Positions 49,152 to 60,673 of a DNA stretch of 64,000 bases are shown here, one piece after another. Source of the DNA: Aphanomyces cochlioides (lineage: Eukaryota; Oomycota; Saprolegniomycetes; Saprolegniales; Verrucalvaceae). The notes beneath the pieces were generated by a model. It was not told the DNA's origin. It was given only the letters and a program-made list of their open reading frames with translations, and did no database searches. Positions within the stretch are counted from its first letter, which is position 1, and the number at the start of each line of letters is the position of its first letter. The translations under genes and the position numbers were made by a program. Where the stretch lies: the NCBI GenBank assembly GCA_019828595.1, contig JAHQRK010000001.1, forward strand, positions 1,116,001 through 1,180,000, given 5' to 3'.

Positions 49152-52100
49152 ATGAGCCAAACGACGACTTGCGACTGTGCTAGCAAGTGGCAAGCGCGCT
49201 GGGAAGAAGCGGTGGTAAGTTAGCGACAGCCTGCGCTCTTTATCGCCTTCCTGTCGAGCGTAGAAGGCAAAAGAGTACGCGCTGTATGAAGCCAACGAGT
49301 GGAAACGAAAGTTCCTCGCCGAGCAAGATCGACGGCGAGAGCTCTCCAAGGCGCTGCTGTACTTTGTCAAGCAAGACAAACAGCAAACGACGCCAGCAAA
49401 CACAGAAGCCATGATCAAAAAGGTCACCGCCATGCTCAGGTACGATGTGAGGCCAGTGTTCGATCACTCCATGACGGACTGAATCGATAGCGACACGTCC
49501 GACACGACGGCATTGCTCACGCCGACACTGCCGTCGTTTGATCTCGATTACGACGACGATGATGAATCGGCGGATGAAGAGAGCGGGCCATTTGTTGCCA
49601 AGCCCAAAGGAAAGCAGCCACTTCGCCGGCCAGTCAACCTGAATCTTAACGATGACGTGTACGAATGTCGACCGGCGCGGTCCAACACGATCGACGCTGG
49701 TCGGTCCGTCCATTCTCCACGCAGCCACAAGGACTTTGACCATCCTCATCTCCTGCTGCGGCCATTTCTGACCGACAAAAGCTTGTGGCATGTCAGTCCG
49801 CACTCGAGGAGGCTCCACGATCTCGTCCAGGGCATGACGTTCTTCCAGACGAAACGCGATCGCATCTTTGAGCACTTTCTCGTCGCGGGCCTTCTCTCGT
49901 CGACTGGCTTGGAGCCTGCTGCGTCCATGACAGTCCATGAAGACGATGCAGCTCTTGCGTCATGGAAACCCAAAGTCCTCTTTCAATATCCACCGTCGGT
50001 ACAACATTGTCGTGCAACCACGACTGACTTTAGCCGTCGTCTAGTCCGTCTACCCGCTGAACGAGCAAGCCGTGAGCAGCTTCTGCTTTCCCGTCGGCGT
50101 GCCTGCGTTCTCATGCTCGGCCAAAGATGCTGCCAGGCTCAAAGGCTGCTTGGTTTCCCAGTGGACGCCCGACGCTTCCAGCACAATTCGTCAACTTCTA
50201 GACGTACGTCATGCTTTTTTAGCGCCGTCTTTCTAACGCGCTCGACCCGCGTAGCCGCTCAATGCACTGACGTACACATTTCGATTGACAGGATCGAAAG
50301 GCGAAGCGCTCTATGGTTTCTGCGCGGCAGTGCTGATGGATATCGAGGAACCAGCGATTTTATTAGAGAAAGGATCGGACGATGCAGCAACTTGTGACAG
50401 CGCGGCAGACGTCCGGCCAGCAACACCCGCAGGCAAGCCATCCAATTCAAAATTCCACTCGCTTGCGGGCATTCTCGCTTCGCCACAGACCGGCACCACG
50501 CTTGAAACAGATGCATTCAAGTCAACCATCACCCCGCGGTGCTACTGCTTTACGAGCAAATATCCGCTCTACAAGCTGCACTTTCATGTACGTTGTCCAT
50601 CGCAAGTTGACAATCTTTACCGCTTCCTAGCTGCTTCGTCTTGTGCTAGAGACGGATTTGAAGACGAGGCAGCAAGCACGGCACTGCCACTCTGTCCATA
50701 CGCATGAATTTGAGGTCACCATCGTGGACGCGGCGCTCGGGATTTCATTTCATGAGCGAGAAGACATTGGCCACTACTCTCAGCCGAGGGATAGAGACCA
50801 CCAAGCCAAACTACTAAATGCCATTGCGTCGCCACCTCCACCGAGTCCATCCAACTCGATCGTCGTCACTGAAACTACAAGTGCGGACGAGATATCCAAG
50901 CCACCGACGCCGGCGACACGATATGTCCGAAGTCGCAGCTGGGGCGGTGGCGCTGACAAATCGCCTGTCAAGCGAGCCAGCCTTGGCAAAGCTCCATTGA
51001 CGTGTGCTATCGTCCACACGCTGACGGCTGCAGCTGCTGAAGCTGGCATTGCGTCGGGGGACATCCTCACTGCCATCAATGGATTTCCCGTTGGTACGAC
51101 AACTCCCTCTCGGGAGATCATGACTTGTGGGCTGTAGACGACATGGGCTTTCCAGACATTATGCATTTACTGGAGACGTCTAAGAGACCGATCCACCTCC
51201 GTTTCAAGCGCCTCTTTCACAAGAAATCCGCGCCAGTAGAGCCGACGACTGGCCCGATGTATGGCTCGGCTGTCTTGGATGTAAGATCAACGTTGGCGAT
51301 CTCCTCTAGACTCTCCTTGCATTGTAGCTCCTCCGACGGTTCCGAAGCATGAAAGTTAGTGAGCCAGGAGCATGGTCGACTGTGAAATTACCCCACGCCG
51401 ACTTGAAATACCAGGTAAAGAGCCGCCTAAGGCATGGCTGAGTGTACTCCATGGCGTAGTTTCCGACAGGAAGGACCGACGACTGGACGGTCGGAGTCTT
51501 GCTTCGGTTTATGGATGCTGCCAGCATTGTCCAGATTTTGAGTTGTCTTTTGCTCGAGAAACAAGTTGCAATCGTGAGCGAAAGCACAGCCAAGCTCTCT
51601 GTCGTCAACACAGCTCTGCTAGCATTGCTGCGGCCTTTCCAATGGCAGGTAGACTCGCGTTGCCTCAGTCATTTTCCATCTTGACGACGGCGTAGTCGAC
51701 ATTTATACCCGTCTTGCCGTCCAACTTGCTCGACTTTCTCCACTCGCCCGTTCCATTCCTCGTCGGCGTGCATCCCCCTCTCTCCACGGACGAATGGCCA
51801 GACGTGTGCTTTGCCGATCTCGACGATGGCACCGTCGAGTGTACTCAAATCCTCGCCTTCCCACGCATGCTTGAGCTCACTCGCGTACTCAAAGACCACA
51901 GCGTTCAGTTTGCCCAAGTGCCGTCAAGGCCAGGACAGCCGTGGTATGAAGTCACAGGTAAAGCTGCAGCTCTCGATGTAAAGATGATGGCCATGAGTAG
52001 AGCATGAGAGTCAACTCCTGACTCAAATTCTCTCGAGAAGTGAAAGCATTCTAGCAAGCATTTGCAGCGACGTCACCAAGCTGTCGTTGTCTCCTCAAGC

Positions 52101-52284
52101 TGGTCAGAGCCGTCATGGCGTCCGTGGATGACATTATGTTGTAGACAAGACAGCATACGACGTCTTGCAGGAAGAGTTCGTCAAGACGATCGAGTTGAGC
52201 GAACACCGAGCTTTTATGACAGAGTTTGCACAGACGCAACTCTTTTGCCAGTACTGTGAGCTTGTCTTGGACTTGGTCATGTAA
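49152..52284 (+). CDS. DENN-domain protein with an apparent embedded PDZ domain
   Basis: ATG 49152 begins MSQTTTCDCASKWQARWEEA and an N-terminal coiled coil with YALYEANEWKRKFLAEQDRR. The upstream DENN part shows FEHFLVAGL and PKVLFQYPPSV, then FCFPVGVPAFS and YTFRLTGSKGEALYGFCAAV. A PDZ-like region follows (about 50710-51220): FEVTIVDAALGISFHE, a long Ser/Pro insert, then CAIVHTLTAAAAEAGIASGD, ILTAINGFPVG and MGFPDIMHLLETSKRPIHLR. The central DENN core is VLLRFMDAASIVQILSCLLL, EKQVAIVSES and VLPSNLLDFLHSPVPFLVGV. The last exon ends HRAFMTEFAQTQLFCQYCEL with a stop at 52282-52284, as in dDENN. DENN proteins are Rab GTPase exchange factors, so a membrane-traffic role is likely. About ten introns; edges approximate. 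Confidence 0.8.
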
Positions 52285-52291
52285 TGTAACA

Positions 52292-53471
52292 TTAATAATT
52301 GACAACTTTCTTGATCGCTTCAAAGTTCTTGAGCGCATCAGGCAAGTAAAACTACAAGAATGCAAGTCAGAACGACCAGTCGAGAGTGAGAACGGTGTCT
52401 ACCTTTTCGTGCGCCAACGGAAATGGCGTGTCGTAGCCGCAAACCCTCTGGATGGGGGCCTCCAAGCTCAAGAAGCATCGATCTTGAATCGTCGACGCGA
52501 TTTCACCGGCGAAACCACCGGTTTTCTACGTCCAACCATGTCAGTTTTCCAGCAAGACAAGCGAATACTCACAGGAGCTTCATGGGAAATAATCAATCGG
52601 CCAGTCTTGCGCACGGATTGCTCAATCGTGTCGACGTCCCAGGGAAGAATGGTTTGCAGATCGATGAGTTCGCAGCTCACACCAGCTTCTTCGGCCATAT
52701 CGCATGTCTAGAGGAGAGAAGAATCAGTATGGATGCACATCAGCTTGAACGTACTTCTTCAAGGACTCGCATTTGAGCACCCCAACCGACGATTGTGACA
52801 TCCGAGCCAGGTCGGACGATTTCGGCTTGACCAAGAGGGACGGTGAAGTCACCAACAGGGACATCGGCGACGGAGGCGCGGTACAAAGCCTTCGGTTCGA
52901 AGAATACCACAGGGTTGGGGTCGCGAATTGAGGCAAGGAGCAATCCCTTGGCTTGGACCGGGTTGCGAGGAATGACGACCTTGAGACCAGGGGTATGGGC
53001 AAAGTACGCTTCTGGCGATTGCGAGTGGTAATGGGCGCCGTGACCGACAGCACCATATGGCGCACGGAAAGTGAGTTTACCGCAGTCCCAGTCATTCCCA
53101 GATCGGTATCGGAATTTCGCAGCTTCGTTCACGATCTGGTCAAACGCTGGGAAGATGTAATCGGCAAATTGAATTTCAGCAATCGCGGTGCGACCGATCG
53201 ACGCATAGCCGATCGCAAAACCAGCAATCCCTTGTTCACACAACGGCGAGTTGAACACGCGGTCTTCTCCAAATTTTTCACGAAGATCCACCGTACAGCG
53301 AAACACACCGCCAAACGCGACATCTTCACCAAAAATCGCCGCAGTTGGGTCAGTTTCCATCGCAATACGCATCGCATCATTCAAGGCCGTGAACATATTC
53401 ATGCGCTCAGTCGCTGCGGTCGCAAACGAGCGGCGGGACATCACACGGGGCACGAGACGTTTCGCCAGCAT
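52292..53471 (-). CDS. BCKDHB: Branched-chain 2-oxoacid dehydrogenase E1 beta subunit, mitochondrial
   Basis: Four exons. ATG 53471 ([20 protein letters not shown]) gives a classic mitochondrial presequence; an upstream ATG at 53507 would bury it. The body matches the family closely: [80 protein letters not shown] and [12 protein letters not shown]. Exon 2 adds [20 protein letters not shown], exon 3 [20 protein letters not shown] and [11 protein letters not shown], and exon 4 [18 protein letters not shown] with its stop at 52292. E1 beta pairs with E1 alpha in the thiamin-dependent decarboxylation of keto acids from Leu, Ile and Val. The E2 gene of the same complex lies next door, divergent. 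Confidence 0.93.
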
Positions 53472-54241
53472 GACGGCAAATTCAAGAATGAAACAATAGG
53501 TCGACATCGAAGTTCGAAGTTGTCAAAATAGGACTTTGCTTGAAGGTTCAACTGCAACACGTATATCAAAATTGTCCATATTGCAATTTGATTGGCTAAA
53601 ATTATATAATAAATTTCAAAAGATGGATTTTAATTGGTCAAATTGGTGGTAAGCCAAAGGGCAACCACTCAAGCATCCATGGGCGATCTTCGTGGGACAC
53701 TCTTGAAGTTCAAGACGAGGCTCGCTTTGCATGTTGTGTCGAGTCGTCCTCGCGATCCATCGAGGGGAATCGAGCGCTGGATGGAGGATTTATTCCCATG
53801 TATAAATAGATGGGAAAGAGTGCATAGACACCGCCAGGTTGATCGGATATGATGGCCAAAGGGGATACTTTCCTGAGAATTCGCCCCGTCATTGGCATGT
53901 CTCATGGACATTTGGACAAAAACAGGCATTGACTGGTGGTGTGGCGTCAAGAGTGGGTACAGCCCGACCTTACCACACGTCTAAATGGATGACCGTTGCC
54001 GATAAAGAAAGGAACTTGTCGAGTTGAGACTGAGCTCATTGCACTCTTCAAGCAGCAAGCTGAATCCTGCCTGCGATGACGACGACGCCGCGTGTATTTT
54101 TAACTGGGGTTTGTTTGGTTCTTTCGAGAACATGTCACCCGAAAATGGTCATCTTCGTATATTTTTGAAATCGAAGTTGAATGACAACTTCGAATGTAGG
54201 GGTTTCGGATGCCATTTTGAGATTTGAGATCGAGAGCGCGT
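53472..54241. promoter_or_regulatory. Shared 5' region of the BCKDHB and DBT genes
   Basis: The 770 bp separate start codons of two subunits of one enzyme complex. Near the E1 beta side GATTGGCTAAAATT at 53590-53603 and AATTGGTCAAATTGGT near 53632-53647 are CCAAT-box type sequences in tandem orientation. The rest shows no gene; short frames at 53634-54227 lack recognisable domains. Coregulation through this region is inferred. Confidence 0.55.
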
Positions 54242-55857
54242 ATGTATCGTCACGTTCGCCGCGGATTGCTCCATGTTCCTCGCGCTTCCAGCGTTTTCCG
54301 CTCGTTTCATGCGTCGCGCCAGACCATGATGCCTCAGATCTCGTTCAACTTGGCAGATATCGGTGAAGGTATTGCTGAAGTCGAAGTGTTGCAATGGTTC
54401 GTCAAGCCTGGTGACAAGATTTCGCAATTCCAAAACTTGGTGGAAGTCCAGAGTGACAAGGCCACCGTGGAAATTACATCGCGTTTCGATGGTGTTGTGA
54501 CCAAGGTCCACTACGAAGTTGGCGCTATGGCCAAGGTTGGCAGTCCATTGATTGATCTTGAAGTCTCCGAGGAAGTTGCTGCTGCCAACAGTGCTGGCTC
54601 GGGTCCTAAAAAGGCTGCTCCTGCCGCGAAAAAAGTTGAGCCACTCAAGAAGGCTGCTCCAACCCCTGTTGCTGCCGCGCCTAAGGCTGCTCCTGTTGCG
54701 CCCACTCCAACAGCTGCGCCTGCCTCGTTGTCCTCGATCGTGCGCACCAAGACTGGAAAAGTCTTGACAACACCTTCCGTGCGCCGGTTGGCCCGGGAAC
54801 ACAACATCGACTTGGACGATATTCCAGTTGAAGGCGATCGTATTTTGAAGGGAGACATTCTCAACTACATTGCTCAAATCTCCGAAAGCAAGTACCAACC
54901 GCCTGTTGAAGAGACGCCCGATGCCACCTCTTCTGCTACGACATCCTCTTCCTCGTCCTCGTCTTTCCAATTTTTAACCGAAAGCCAAACGATCCCCGTC
55001 AACCGTAAGCTGCACCCAACTCCCATCATCGTATGACATTTCTGTAGCTATTCAAAAGATGATGGTCAAGTCCATGAATGCTGCCTTGAAGGTTCCTCAC
55101 TTTGGCTATGCAGATGAAGTACGGCTTTTTATTCCATGCTTTGTCCTCATGATGAATGTGTAGATTGAAATGGATGCATTGGACGAATTGCGCAAGCAAC
55201 TCAAGGTTGTCGCTGCTGAACGTGGTGTCAAGGTCACCTATCTTCCTCTCATGATCAAGGCTGCGTCGTTGTCTTTGAAGTACTACCCAATTTTGAACTC
55301 CTCGGTCAGCGAAGATGAAGGCTTCATCACTATGCACGCCCACCACAACATCTCTGTTGCCATGGACACGCCAAAGGGCCTCTTGGTGCCAAACATCAAG
55401 AATGTCGAGGTAAAAATGCATTCCACGGGCAGCGACTAAATTTATGCTAGTCGAAATCCATCTTGGAAATCGCTGAAGACTTGGGTCGATTGCAAGCTTT
55501 GGCCTCTCAAGGCAAGTTGGGTCCTAATGATTTGACCGGTGGCACCTTCTCGTACGATCATACAATGCATCTTTAATCACTCATTTCCAACTTTGTAGGT
55601 TGTCCAACATTGGCAGCATCGGCGGCACGTACATGGGTCCAGTTATCATGGTTCCTCAAGTCGCAATTGGTGCTATTGGCAAGATCCAAACTTTGCCACG
55701 CTTCAACAAAGCCGGTGAAGTCGTGCCAGTGAAAATTATGAATGTGTCGTGGAGCGGCGACCACCGAATTATTGATGGTGCGACTATGGCTCGCTTCTCG
55801 ACCAAGTGGAAAAACTTTTTGGAAAACCCCACGTCGATGCTGTCAGAATTGAAGTAA
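54242..55857 (+). CDS. DBT: Dihydrolipoyl transacylase, E2 of branched-chain 2-oxoacid dehydrogenase
   Basis: ATG 54242 starts a presequence, [20 protein letters not shown]. The lipoyl domain has [19 protein letters not shown] and the lipoate lysine in [18 protein letters not shown]. An Ala/Pro hinge follows, then the E3/E1-binding domain [20 protein letters not shown] with [13 protein letters not shown]. Later exons give [60 protein letters not shown] and the catalytic [15 protein letters not shown] (HxxxDG). The end is PTSMLSELK, with a stop at 55855-55857. The VPHFGYADE segment favours the branched-chain E2 over pyruvate E2. Introns near 55030-55060, 55120-55163, 55410-55451 and 55555-55599 are approximate. 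Confidence 0.92.
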
Positions 55858-55912
55858 ATACGATCTGTCTATAATACTTAACATAGAGATGGGACCGAAG
55901 GTGTCCCAAGCT

Positions 55913-58123
55913 TCACAATGCTTTGATGATTACCCCGCGTCGGGATGCAGTCACTAGGATTTCTTGCATTAATTCTTGCGGGAGGTCCAGAAACGCCTTA
56001 ATACAGCATCAACACGATGGAAAGACGATGAGCGTACTGGGGTTCCGATAATCGTCCCAAAATTCGCAAGGATAAAATCGATACATCCTTGTTTCAAATG
56101 ATGCGCTTGACGGTAATGTGACGTCTATAGAATCATGAAAATGCAGTGAGATATTGGTGTTGTGATGCATACCTTGAGCATGGCGCTGAAGTTTGACATG
56201 TCGATGCTCTTTTGAATGGCAATTTCGCAATTTCTACAGGAAATTAACCGAAATGTATAGTTTGAGTGCTGACCGCTTCAAATTATCCATCAAAAATTGA
56301 TCTGCCAACGATATAAGGTCCAATGCAAAATCTAGAGCAGAAAGGTTGATAAATCTTGTGGCCAAGGCGACTCACCAACATCAAGAGATCCATTCTCCAA
56401 CGCCAAAACTCGATCAGTATAGATGTATTCCAGCATAGCCAAAAAGACAGCGTACTACAATGTCTCGAAGATAAGTATAAATGACCGAATGAGAATTACT
56501 GATTGCTCTGGTAAAACGATTTCATTTTGAGATGATTCCCGCATTGGGCCGTCGAGCATGATCTCCAAAGGTTCACATCGAGCCATGAGAATACAACGGT
56601 GAGCATAAATGGGAACTCCTTCCACAATAAACTTCACATCGCTTCGCGCTGGATTGTTCAGCAGTTTTGCAAAGTCACGGCCAAGGCTACTTTGAACAGT
56701 GCCACATGTACGCCTTGGAACTGTGCCGGTCAAGCAGACTGAATGATAAAAGCCAGCAGCAATCTACGAGACACTATGAGCTCTTTCGGGATACCTCGCA
56801 CATACCTTTCGAACTTTCACTTCCCGAAGCGCTTCAATATATGTGGGGAACGACGAATCGAGTAAGTTATCAGTGCCCAATTGCCCGTGGTTATTGCGTC
56901 CAAATGGGTACACTCGGCCAAGATCACTGAGAGCCAATGTGTGATAGCAGCCACATGCCACGTCAACGACTGTAAAGGCGTTCAAATGTGTCACCAACTA
57001 GGATTAAACATGAGTTAAATTTCAAGTTTGTGTAATGAGTGCCGTTGGAGTCGCCATGGTTTGTTTATGTCCAAGACCCAGTTGACCATAGTCATTCCGT
57101 CCGAATGTGTAAACTTTGCCAGATTGGGTGAGAGCGACAGAGTGATAGTAGCCACAAGCGAGTTGGACGATAATTTCAGACTCCAATTCGCCTCCAACCC
57201 GCACTGGAGTCATTTTCACACCTGGAGCGTCGATCCCCAATTGACCGTGGTCATTTTTCCCAAATGAATATAGACCGCCAGATGCTAGCGAGATTAGTCT
57301 TGTAAACGTCAAGTGGCAGCATTACCGAGGGAGACAATAGAATGGTATTGACCACAGGCCATTGCCAAAACTCTTTTACCGCTGAAAAATGGGATGCGGA
57401 ATGGTTCGTGTTTGTCTAAGCCATCCGACACCCCTAGCTGGCCAAAATCATTGCGCCCGAATCCATACATTTCGTTGACGTCTGTCACGACTAGGGAGTG
57501 AAAGTAACTGCAGGCAACTTTCACCACTGATTTTTGGCTGAAGCCAAGGACGCGTGTGGGAAAAGCACAGGCTGCAGTGGATCCATGGCCTAATTGACCT
57601 CGGGCATTGTACCCAAATGTATACAGCTCGCCCGAATCTAAGCAGTTCACACACGCCTTAGCATCGTTGACTCAGTTATTGTACCAGTAACAGTAGCAAC
57701 ATGTTCACAGCCATTGCCAGCACTCAGCTTGACTACTTGTTTATCCACGAGTCCCGTTATAAGTTTGAACGCATGCACCCGTTGTGTAGTTCCCATTCCA
57801 CATTGTCCACTATAACACACATGAAGATCGCAACGTTCAAGCATTAACCAACCTGTCGTTGTATCCGCAAACAAATACTTGCCCGTTTTCGCATAATACG
57901 ATAGTATTTTCGTTCCCACACGCAACGTCCATGACATTCTTTCCCTCGCAGAAAGAAACGAGAGTCGGCACAGCTCGAGGAATTGTGTCGCCATGGCCAA
58001 GTTCACCATAAGCATTCTACGCGATGCGCATAATATCATGTTGCCATGATATCCACCACCAACCTGGCCAAACGTGTAGACCGAGACTTGCGAGGATCGC
58101 TCAGGGTTCATCTCTTCAACCAT
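55913..58123 (-). CDS. RCC1-repeat and BTB/POZ protein (RCBTB-like)
   Basis: ATG 58123 starts MVEEMNPERSSQVSVYTFGQ. At least six RCC1 blades follow across short exons, each with a (Y/F)xFGxNxxGQLG signature, for example LYTFGYNARGQLGHGS, MYGFGRNDFGQLGVSD, LYSFGKNDHGQLGIDA, VYTFGRNDYGQLGLGH and VYPFGRNNHGQLGTDN. A BTB domain lies at about 56510-56700: DVKFIVEGVPIYAHRCILMA, RCEPLEIMLDG and then VFLAMLEYIYTD-like sequence in the next exon. C-terminal helices end LPQELMQEILVTASRRG with a stop at 55913. This order matches RCBTB1/2. In that family the propeller binds partners and BTB can link to cullin-3 ligases. The gene could begin further upstream if a short first exon exists. Confidence 0.85.
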
Positions 58124-58179
58124 TCCTCCCGCGAGGTGTATCCTTGGTTTTTGAACTCGTCGAAATGAGACAAAAACAG

Positions 58180-58210
58180 TTTATCCGGATTCAATAAATT
58201 TCCGGATAAA
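58180..58210. promoter_or_regulatory. Inverted TTTATCCGGA/TCCGGATAAA pair upstream of the RCC1-BTB gene
   Basis: Two perfect 10-bp arms are separated by 11 bp, 57 bp upstream of ATG 58123. Two further ATCCGG cores follow at about 58212 and 58229. The same core forms a 12-bp palindrome at 3776-3787. Probably a transcription-factor site; the factor is not known. Confidence 0.45.
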
Positions 58211-58711
58211 CATCCGGAATGCATCAGCTATCCGGTAAGTCGAACAATGGCTGTTTTAGGCGCTGAGAGACGAACATGGAGGTTGAAGGCATATTTGTGC
58301 TCGAAGTAAATATGAGACCACGGCAAACAAAATGATGGTTATGGGGTTTTGTTGAAGTTGGAGTTAAGGATACCACGTGATAGAGCTATATTTCAGCTAC
58401 GTTTCTAGGGGTTTTGTGTCCAATAACTCGTCGTGGTTGCTGAGCTGTGGCCGTCGGCGAGTGGCCCATGCCGTAAATTGGTCCATTTTTCAAAAAAAAA
58501 TTATTGTACCATTGGTTGGATAGATTTCGGTGAGATCTCTCGATTTTTGCCCTCGGATTGGTCAAAAACTCACTGCATCACTTTCAAATCGCGAAAACGT
58601 AAATATTAACCGGACTTTTCCGGAAAAAGAAATGATGAAATTTTTTTAAAATTTCATTAGACATCATTTTGTGTGCCACTACTGTCAAGTTGACAGACAA
58701 AACTTTTGTAA

Positions 58712-58795
58712 TTTTGAGCACATCTCTAGGAGTTTTGCGCAAATCTCCTGGAGTTTTGAGCAAACCTCTTGCACTTTTGCGCACGTTTGGATAAT
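58712..58795. repeat. 21-bp tandem repeat, three to four imperfect copies
   Basis: Units start at 58712, 58733, 58754 and 58775, each with TTTTG(A/C)GCA followed by a variable CTC-rich part. The last unit is partial. Confidence 0.6.
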
Positions 58796-59057
58796 CTATG
58801 GAATGAAGTTCATACTTTAAGTATATGCAGGACATATCTTTAGGTCATAGTCATATCAAGTAAAGATCTTTGTATTGGAGTGATGTGTTAACTATCATTT
58901 TGTTTGCCTCAACGTTAACTATCATTTTGATTGTTTATAAACTTAAACATCAATTTGAATGCCGTACACATCTATTACTCTGTTTTCTTACGCTTTTGCT
59001 GCGCAACCCTTGCTCTCTTGACTCGCTTTGCAGCCGCTGTTGTTGTTACTGGGCATT

Positions 59058-60624
59058 TCAGTACTTGCAATTTCGAAACTCGTGAGGCACATAAGGGCGG
59101 ATCTTTTTGAACAAGTCTTGAGCCTTTTCAGGGTTGACACGCGGTAGGGCTAATGGCTGTCTTTGAGACCATACCTGTTGTGCTCGCTCAGCAGATACAA
59201 TTATCCCATCATAGGCTCGACGCAGGTCGAACTTCTTCGGCTCATCAGTGGGAAAACGACGACATTCAACAACCCCGGGCTGATCCTTTTGCATTCGGAA
59301 CATTTGGTACTTTTGAATACCATGCAGACTCACGAACAGCTCATCGGCAATGCTCTTGACATCAGTGAATGGCGCGTCTTCATCTTCCAAAGAAACGCAG
59401 ACATTTGAGGACGACGCATTTTGGACAACATCAACAATGTGGTCGAATGTCCAACAATCCGTTTTGAGAAACTTTTTTCTGGTGTGCCCAAAGCCACGGT
59501 CACATGCATTTTTCGTATGACCTTTAACAAAAAAATTGTAGTCCACTTGATCCAATCTGCCAGTGAATGTCACTAAGAGCAAATACTTTATCACAAAATT
59601 GTTCTTGTTTTGGCCACCACAATTGTCAGCGTAGAGAATCAAAGACTTGTTGCAACCGAAAATTGACTTCTGCTCACAATAATTATTCAGCATGGATATG
59701 ACCTCGTTGCTGCATTTGCCGCCTTTGCGTTCCGAGTACACATAATTCGTTTGAACACTGATACCAAAATCAAAAATGCCAAACACAGAAATGGCCACCA
59801 AGGAGAGAAAATACCATTGCGACGGCGTTGATGCAGCATTAGGCAGACTAAGATTTTGGGAGTAATCAATAGTCAAAACAACAAGCGAGTCGGATGCTTT
59901 AGAACAATCTTCTTTGTACATGTGCCTACTAAGACTGAGTAAATTGAACAATGAAAGAGATTGTCCTCATTTGTCTGGCTGTTTGAACATGCAAACCAAA
60001 AACTTCTGCGTCTTTTGCATCTGACATTGTATTCTTGTAAATGGTGCATTCATCACAAACATTTGATTGAGGAGATCGAACAAGAATATTTTTGCATTCG
60101 CGCTGGATAATGCGGCGAAATGTTCTTTCCGACGGCACACGAACTCGGATCAATTGTTGTTCAAAGTACTTCTGAAATTCGTTGAGAATGGTTTCCAGGT
60201 CATAAGAAGGTAAAAAGGTGTACAATTCGGAGGATGGATCCTTCGTGACCTTCCCATTTTCAGCTCGCCTGCGGCGAACTCTCACTGGAATGGCTTCTCC
60301 GACTTCTTTTGCAAAATTCGTGAACCACTCCACAAGTAGTTTTGAATCAATAGCAACTGCGTTATGATTTTGTTTGTTTCCATGAGCTTTGATAGAAACT
60401 TGGCCTCTTGCAATTCGTTGACGGAGGCGGTCAATTGTGGGTGCCGAGAGCCCAAAGCAGTTTGTAAAAGCAACCCGGCAAACATCACCAATGAGAGGAA
60501 GCCGATACTGAAAGCGCACTCGCTGCTTCTTGTCGCTGTGTGACTGAGTTGTTGTGGTTGGCTTCGGAACCCAAAGAACAGAAAGGCACGTCATAACGCA
60601 GACTTGTCTTTCACGCTTTGTCAT
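59058..60624 (-). CDS. DUF7869-like putative transposase, probably frame-broken
   Basis: Two frames read as one protein. The first (60624 to about 59945) begins MTKRERQVCVMTCLSVLWVP and has CRVAFTNCFGLSAPTIDRLR, SYDLETILNEFQKYFEQQLI and the zinc-like CKNILVRSPQSNVCDEC. The second (59951 to 59058) has LVVLTIDYSQNLSLP, SLILYADNCGGQNKNNFVIK, FFVKGHTKNACDRGFGHTRK and a C-terminal LPRVNPEKAQDLFKKIRPYV. The DxxQN, ADNCGGQNKN and HTKNxxDRxF motifs belong to a family I know as DUF7869-like, widespread in animals and oomycetes and often repeated in genomes. Its spaced Asp residues suggest an RNase H-like nuclease. The frames overlap at 59929-59951, where a one-base shift or an unrecognised intron would join them. 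Confidence 0.6.
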
Positions 60625-60647
60625 TTCAGAGAGGAAAGCGAGGAAAT

Positions 60648-60672
60648 CGATACTTCATATTATGAAGTATCG
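60648..60672. repeat. Perfect 11-bp inverted repeat with 3-bp loop
   Basis: CGATACTTCAT and ATGAAGTATCG flank ATT. It sits between the start of the putative transposase and the stop of the methyltransferase gene at 60674, so it may mark an element end or a 3' processing structure. Confidence 0.6.
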
Positions 60673-60673
60673 T

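Larger units (their letters stand above)
58124..59057. other. Intergenic region with short repeats
   Basis: No gene supported. It contains the TCCGGATAA cluster at 58180-58235, a 21-bp tandem repeat of three to four units at 58712-58795 (unit begins TTTTGAGCACATCTCTAGGA), and a 16-bp direct repeat GTTAACTATCATTTTG at 58887-58902 and 58914-58929. Confidence 0.5.
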
